64,000 bases of DNA from Streptomyces antioxidans (GTDB lineage Bacteria > Actinomycetota > Actinomycetes > Streptomycetales > Streptomycetaceae). Made by a program: the position numbers and the translations under genes. Below are positions 60,155 through 64,000 of the stretch, in pieces. The notes below the pieces were generated by a model that ran no database searches, was not told the DNA's origin, and saw only the letters and a program-made list of their open reading frames with translations. The DNA lies in assembly GCF_000968685.2 (NCBI RefSeq), contig NZ_LAKD02000119.1, positions 1 to 64,000 of the forward strand. The letters are read 5' to 3'. Each line of letters starts with the position of its first letter. The first letter of the stretch is position 1.

Positions 60155-60418
60155 GGGCATCCTTAAAAACAGCGAAGAGAAAATGGGTGCGGAATGAGGG
60201 CGACGCGTCAGCCCGTCATGGGCCCTGGAGCATAGCGGTTTCACCGTCGCATGAATCGAAGATGCTTTTTTCTTCGGAATGCGCCACGGTGAATTCAAAG
60301 AGCGCGAAAAAGCGATCACCTGTACTCATTCTTTGACCGTGAATGATCGGCCGAGGGCGAATCTGCTCAGGGCGAAGGAGTCTGGGCAGCGCGGCGCCCG
60401 GGCCCTTAGCGTCCCGGC
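60155..60418. promoter_or_regulatory. Divergent region: conservon and epimerase-like promoters
   Basis: A 264-base gap. CGAAGA / TCTTCG (60257-60276) is an AT-rich inverted repeat upstream of cvnA. TAGCGT (60407-60412) lies six bases before the epimerase-like ATG on the plus strand, fitting a leaderless start. Confidence 0.45.
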
Positions 60419-61462
60419 ATGAGCACTGGGAGCGCATGTGTGATCGGGGCGACGGGACAGATCGGCCGGGCGGCGGTGCGCGCGCTCGCCGAGGAGGGAT
60501 GGCGGGTGCGGGCCGCCTCGCGCGGCGGGGGCCGCGACGGGAGCTGGCCCGGGTCGGTGGAGAGCGTGGCCGTGGACCGGGACGACGAGGCCGCGGTCGC
60601 CGCGCTGATCGGCGACGGCTGCGACGTGGTGCTGGACTGCGTCGCCTACGGTGGGGCGCACGCACGGCAGTTGCTGGACCTCGCCGGCCGCGTCGGGTCG
60701 GCGGTGGTGGTCTCCACCGGAGCGGTGTACGAGGACGACGAGGGCCGGGGCTTCGGGACCCAGGACCGGCCGGACGGCGCCCCGCGGTATCCGGTGCCGC
60801 TCCCCGAGTCCCAGCGGACCGTCCCGCCGGGCGACGGCTACGGCGGCCGGAAGGCGGCGCTGGAACGGGAGCTGCTGGCCGCCGGGGACCGGCTGCCGAC
60901 GACCCTGCTGCGCGCCGGGGCGATCCACGGCCCGCACTGCCGCACCCCCCGCGAGCTGTACTTCGTCAAGCGGGCGCTGGACGGGCGGCCGGTGCGGATC
61001 CTGGCGTACGGCGGCCGCAGCCGGTTCCATCCGGTGCACGTCGACAACCTCGCGGAGCTGGTGCGGCTGGCCGCCCACCGTCCCGGTTCACGGGTGCTCA
61101 ACGCGGGCGATCCGCAGGTCCCGACGGTCGCCGACATCGCCGCCGCCGTGGACGCGGTGCTGGAGGTGCGCGGCGAGCTGGTGCTGATCGACGGCGAACC
61201 GCCGCATCCGCATGTCGGCAGCACGCCCTGGAGCCTGGCCCACCCCCTCGTCTACGACCTGTCCGCGGCCGAACGGGAGCTGGGCTACCGCCCGGTGACC
61301 GGCTACGCGGAATCGCTCCCGGCGACCGTCGCCTGGCTGGCGGACCGGCTGGCGGCCGCCCCGGACTGGCGCACGGCCTTCCCCGACATGGCCGCCGCCT
61401 ACGACCCGATGACCGATCTGTTCGACTACGCGGCCGAGGACGCGTGGCTGCGGGACGCGTAG
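60419..61462 (+). CDS. NAD-dependent epimerase/dehydratase-like protein
   Basis: A 347-residue extended-SDR-like protein with the Rossmann loop VIGATGQIGRAAV at the N-terminus, VVVSTGAVYED, and GYGGRKAALERELL supplying the Tyr-x3-Lys (YGGRK). LLRAGAIHGPH and FHPVHVDNLAELV are typical of sugar-nucleotide epimerase relatives. The exact substrate is unknown. No ribosome site is visible; TAGCGT upstream suggests a leaderless mRNA. Ends before a strong bidirectional terminator. Confidence 0.88.
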   Translation: MSTGSACVIGATGQIGRAAVRALAEEGWRVRAASRGGGRDGSWPGSVESVAVDRDDEAAVAALIGDGCDVVLDCVAYGGAHARQLLDLAGRVGSAVVVSTGAVYEDDEGRGFGTQDRPDGAPRYPVPLPESQRTVPPGDGYGGRKAALERELLAAGDRLPTTLLRAGAIHGPHCRTPRELYFVKRALDGRPVRILAYGGRSRFHPVHVDNLAELVRLAAHRPGSRVLNAGDPQVPTVADIAAAVDAVLEVRGELVLIDGEPPHPHVGSTPWSLAHPLVYDLSAAERELGYRPVTGYAESLPATVAWLADRLAAAPDWRTAFPDMAAAYDPMTDLFDYAAEDAWLRDA

Positions 61463-61475
61463 CGGAGAAACGGAA

Positions 61476-61506
61476 CCGGGCCCGTGCGGGGAACGCACGG
61501 GCCCGG
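61476..61506. terminator. Strong bidirectional hairpin terminator
   Basis: 12-base perfect stem CCGGGCCCGTGC / GCACGGGCCCGG with a 7-base loop between the convergent epimerase-like and tap genes. Confidence 0.8.
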
Positions 61507-61527
61507 CCCAGTACCGCGTACCGCCGA

Positions 61528-63159
61528 CTACTTGACGATGTCGGCCGCCTCCTTGGCGGCCTTCGCGGAGGCGCCCGACTTCGCGGGCACCGGTGTGGCG
61601 TGCGGAGCACAGGTCACGTCCTCGGCGTCCACCGTGCCCTTGAGCAGGTAGGTGTCCACCCGGTCGTTGACGCACGGGTTGACCAGACCGGTGACCCCGT
61701 GCGAACCGGCGTCCTTCTCGGTCACCAGGCGCGAGCCCTTCAGCCGCTTGTGCAGCTCCACCGCGCCCTCGTAAGGGGTCGCGGCGTCGCGGGTGCTCTG
61801 CACGATCAGCGTCTTGGGCAGCCCCTTGGCGGCCCCCACCTCCAGCGGGGTCCCCTGCTTGGCACCCCACGTGGCGCACGGCAGGTTCATCCAGGCGTTG
61901 GACCAGGTCAAGAAGGGGTAGTCGCGGTGGAGCCGGGTGCTGTCCCGGTCCCACTTCGCCCAGCTGGTCGGCCACTTGGCGTCGGCGCATTCGACGGCCG
62001 TGTAGACCGCGTTGCCGTTCTCCGAGGCGATGTTGCCCGCGGTGTCGGACATGTCCGGGCCCGCGGCCTCGACCAGCGCCTTCTCATCGCCGCCGAGGTA
62101 GTCGCTCCACACCTGGGCGACCGTGGCCCACGACGAGTCGTAGTACGGAGCGCTCTGGAAGAACCCGAGCAGCTCGGCCGGGCCCACGACCCCGCCGATG
62201 GGGCTCTTCTTGGCCGCCGCGCGCAGCTTCTCCCACTGCCGCTGCACCTTCGCCGGGGTGTCGCCGAGGTGGTAGGCGGCGTCGTTCTTCGCCACCCACG
62301 CCTTCCAGTCGTTCCAGCGCGACTCGAAGGCGACGTCCTGGTCCAGGTTGGCCTGGTACCAGATCTTCTCCCGCGAGGGGTTCACCACGCTGTCCACGAT
62401 CAGCCGGCGCACATGGGTCGGGAAGAGCGTCGCGTAGACCCCGCCGAGGTACGTCCCGTAGGACACGCCGATGTAGTTGAGCTTCTTGTCGCCGAGCGCG
62501 GCCCGGATGACGTCGACGTCCCGGGCGGTGTTGGGCGTCGTCAGGTGCGGCAGCATCCAGCCGCTGTGCTCCTCGCACCCCTCGGCGTACTCGCGGGCCA
62601 GCTTGCGCTGGGCGCGCTTGTCCGCCTCGCTGTCGGGCACCGGGTCCGACTTCGGGGCCTTGACGTACTCCTGGGGATCCACGCAGGAGATGGCCGTGGA
62701 GTGGCCCACCCCGCGCGGGTCGAAGCCGACGAAGTCGTACGCCTTCGACGTCTTCGTCCACAGCGGGTTCTTGGTGGTGACCCGGGTGGGGAAGCGCAGC
62801 CCGGAGCCGCCGGGCCCGCCCGGGTTGTAGATCAGCGAGCCCTGCCGCTCGGAGGCGGAGCCGGTGTTGGCGATCCGGTCCACCGCGAGCCTGATGGTGC
62901 GGCCGTTCGGCTTGGCGTAGTCGAGCGGCACGGTGACATAGCCGCACTGGATGGGCTTGGCGAGCTCCCAGTCGGCCGGGCAGTCCGTCCAGTCGATGCC
63001 CTTCTTCGCGGCCTTGGCCGCGGCCACCGCCACCCCACGGGCCTCGGCGGCCCCGCCGGGCGTCCGCTCCGATGCCCCGGCCGTGGGGGCCAGTGCACCG
63101 GTTATCAGCGCACCGGCGATCACACCGCCGGTCACGCCGAAGAGTGCTGTGCGTCTCAC
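61528..63159 (-). CDS. tap: Secreted tripeptidyl aminopeptidase (Tap)
   Basis: A 543-residue secreted alpha/beta-hydrolase. The signal peptide (MRRTALFGVTGG...APTAGASE) is followed by a mature part very similar throughout to the Streptomyces Tap I recall: DWTDCPADWELAKPIQCGYV, NPGGPGGSG (oxyanion), GFDPRGVGHS, the nucleophile in GVSYGTYLGG, Asp in TRDAATPYEG and His in AGSHGVTG. It removes tripeptides from protein N-termini outside the cell. GTG start with AGGGGGAT about eight bases upstream; a short hairpin (about 63184-63200) lies in the leader. Confidence 0.94.
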   Translation of the reverse strand: MRRTALFGVTGGVIAGALITGALAPTAGASERTPGGAAEARGVAVAAAKAAKKGIDWTDCPADWELAKPIQCGYVTVPLDYAKPNGRTIRLAVDRIANTGSASERQGSLIYNPGGPGGSGLRFPTRVTTKNPLWTKTSKAYDFVGFDPRGVGHSTAISCVDPQEYVKAPKSDPVPDSEADKRAQRKLAREYAEGCEEHSGWMLPHLTTPNTARDVDVIRAALGDKKLNYIGVSYGTYLGGVYATLFPTHVRRLIVDSVVNPSREKIWYQANLDQDVAFESRWNDWKAWVAKNDAAYHLGDTPAKVQRQWEKLRAAAKKSPIGGVVGPAELLGFFQSAPYYDSSWATVAQVWSDYLGGDEKALVEAAGPDMSDTAGNIASENGNAVYTAVECADAKWPTSWAKWDRDSTRLHRDYPFLTWSNAWMNLPCATWGAKQGTPLEVGAAKGLPKTLIVQSTRDAATPYEGAVELHKRLKGSRLVTEKDAGSHGVTGLVNPCVNDRVDTYLLKGTVDAEDVTCAPHATPVPAKSGASAKAAKEAADIVK

Positions 63160-63276
63160 GTAGTTATCCCCCTGCTTTGTTGCGCCGCCAGGGGCGGCGA
63201 TGATCACAGAGTGTCAAAGGGATTCTTCTGTCTTGCTTACCGCCGAGTACAGGGCAAACCGCCGATTCTTTATCAA

Positions 63277-63299
63277 GACGTGAACATAGACGTGAACAT
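63277..63299. repeat. Short direct repeat GACGTGAACAT (2 copies)
   Basis: Two copies 12 bases apart in the gap between tap and ureD; on the minus strand ATGTTCACGTC. Possible regulator half-sites upstream of tap. Confidence 0.4.
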
Positions 63300-63322
63300 G
63301 AAGATGACTTCAGGAGTGCACA

Positions 63323-64000
63323 TCAGCCCACGGCGGTGACCGCTTCATCGAGGGCCCGGCGGAGCTGGAGGGCGTCCGGGGCCACGGCGGTGGCGAGGGC
63401 GGCGGGACCGGTCAGCGGCACGAGGACGGCGGTCCCGGCGAGGCGGCGGGGGGTGAGGGGCTGAGCGTCATGGGACGGGTCGACCACGAGGAGCTGACCC
63501 ACCGCCCGATGGCCGCCGAGGACCGCGCCGCCGTCCCAGCCGGGGGCGCCGGGGCCGTAGGAAAGCTCCTGGTCGAGGAGTGGGCGTCCACCGCGGTGGA
63601 CGGTGAGGCGGCTGGTCAGACGGCCCGGCGATTCGCCGGTACGGCCCAGGATCTGCTCCTCGCGGAGCACGAGGCGGGCGGTGGGCGCGAGTTCGACACG
63701 GGTGGTCATCATGAGCTCGCTGCCGTGCGCGGAGATCAGGGGCTCGGGCAGCCAGTGCAGGGCCGCGCCGTCGGCGACGGTGAGCCGGATCTCGTAGTGC
63801 GCGGGCCCGGCCGCCCGCCCGGGCAGGGCGATGGTGGCCGCGGCGGAACCGACGCGCAGCCGGGCACCCGGCCCGGCGGTCACCTCGAGGGCGATACGGT
63901 CACCGCCGAGGGGAGCGCTCATGGCCCCGACGACGGTGACACACGCCTCCCCAGCCACGCCCCGGGTCCGCCGCAACGCGAGCGGCCCGTCCCCGGCGAG
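63323..64000 (-). CDS. ureD: Urease accessory protein UreD (5' end cut by window)
   Basis: The C-terminal 225 residues of UreD/UreH, which helps load nickel into urease. The frame is open through the right edge, so the true start lies outside. Family features: WLPEPLISAHGSELMMTTRVELA, LVLREEQILGRTGE, LTVHRGGRPLLDQEL and a beta-rich body. The gene runs leftwards, so the other urease genes are expected just beyond the window. Confidence 0.93.
   Translation of the reverse strand, partial: LAGDGPLALRRTRGVAGEACVTVVGAMSAPLGGDRIALEVTAGPGARLRVGSAAATIALPGRAAGPAHYEIRLTVADGAALHWLPEPLISAHGSELMMTTRVELAPTARLVLREEQILGRTGESPGRLTSRLTVHRGGRPLLDQELSYGPGAPGWDGGAVLGGHRAVGQLLVVDPSHDAQPLTPRRLAGTAVLVPLTGPAALATAVAPDALQLRRALDEAVTAVG

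Noticed and set aside
60343..63339. A 998-codon plus-strand frame
   Set aside because: Overlaps the epimerase-like gene in another frame and is antisense to tap, both with clear family motifs.

Overview
The window is chromosomal DNA from a Streptomyces species or a very close relative. Supporting signs are very high GC with strong third-position bias, many GTG starts, GGAGG-type ribosome sites alongside leaderless genes, a SARP-NB-ARC-TPR regulator, an AfsA/ScbR gamma-butyrolactone pair, an XRE(DUF5753)/DUF397 pair, a conservon with a CYP157-type P450, and the murT-gatD, pfkA, tap and ureD genes. From memory, the pfkA-murT/gatD-tap-ureD set resembles the SCO12xx region of S. coelicolor; I could not verify this. 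I see no insertion sequence, prophage, CRISPR array, rRNA or tRNA.

Layout. 0.1-7.8 kb: a minus-strand sugar or sugar-acid uptake cluster (DUF2264 protein, 2-hydroxyacid dehydrogenase, two ABC permeases, binding lipoprotein, DeoR/LacI-hybrid repressor) with no ATPase gene. 7.9-14.9 kb: an ECF sigma gene divergent from a large SARP regulator, then DUF4142, DUF1996 and a sigma factor with a zinc-finger-like tail. 15.0-20.7 kb: a PucR-type regulator divergent from a predicted diheme membrane cytochrome, a NuoF-like flavo-iron-sulfur protein with a fused ferredoxin, and two lipoproteins. I read this as a candidate trans-membrane electron-transfer module. 20.8-26.4 kb: HAD phosphatase, AfsA and ScbR-type genes, then a four-carbon sugar-acid kinase and a PdxA2 dehydrogenase.

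26.7-36.9 kb: a proline-rich small protein, two hydrolases, a HhH-GPD DNA-repair protein, a SigB-type sigma factor, a two-gene non-homologous end-joining set (ligase and polymerase, divergent and apparently leaderless), a GlxA/AraC regulator, a PAS-PAS-GAF-PP2C phosphatase and a caspase-like protease. 37.0-42.7 kb: a TetR gene divergent from SnoaL-like and NmrA-like genes with a perfect palindromic operator, an HATPase anti-sigma-like kinase operon, an SDR and an ornithine cyclodeaminase-family gene. 42.7-48.2 kb: a TPR regulator divergent from XRE/DUF397, then a degenerate P-loop protein, a PF04672 methyltransferase and a cis-prenyltransferase.

48.2-55.6 kb: mostly core metabolism: acyl-CoA dehydrogenase with its divergent TetR, peptide deformylase, murT-gatD, pfkA, ctaG and a 51-residue membrane protein. 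55.6-60.2 kb: a complete conservon (cvnA-B-C-D plus a P450 lacking the ExxR motif). 60.4-64.0 kb: an NAD-dependent epimerase-like protein, the secreted tripeptidyl aminopeptidase Tap, and the 3' part of ureD, which runs off the right edge.

Most striking observations: the NuoF-like/diheme cytochrome/lipoprotein module; the P450 without ExxR in the conservon; three unrelated families of degenerate tandem repeats in front of minus-strand genes; a perfect 22-bp TetR palindrome; and a TGTGCAG motif shared by the XRE/DUF397 promoter and a downstream P-loop gene. All functional statements are by-eye family recognition; no database search was run.
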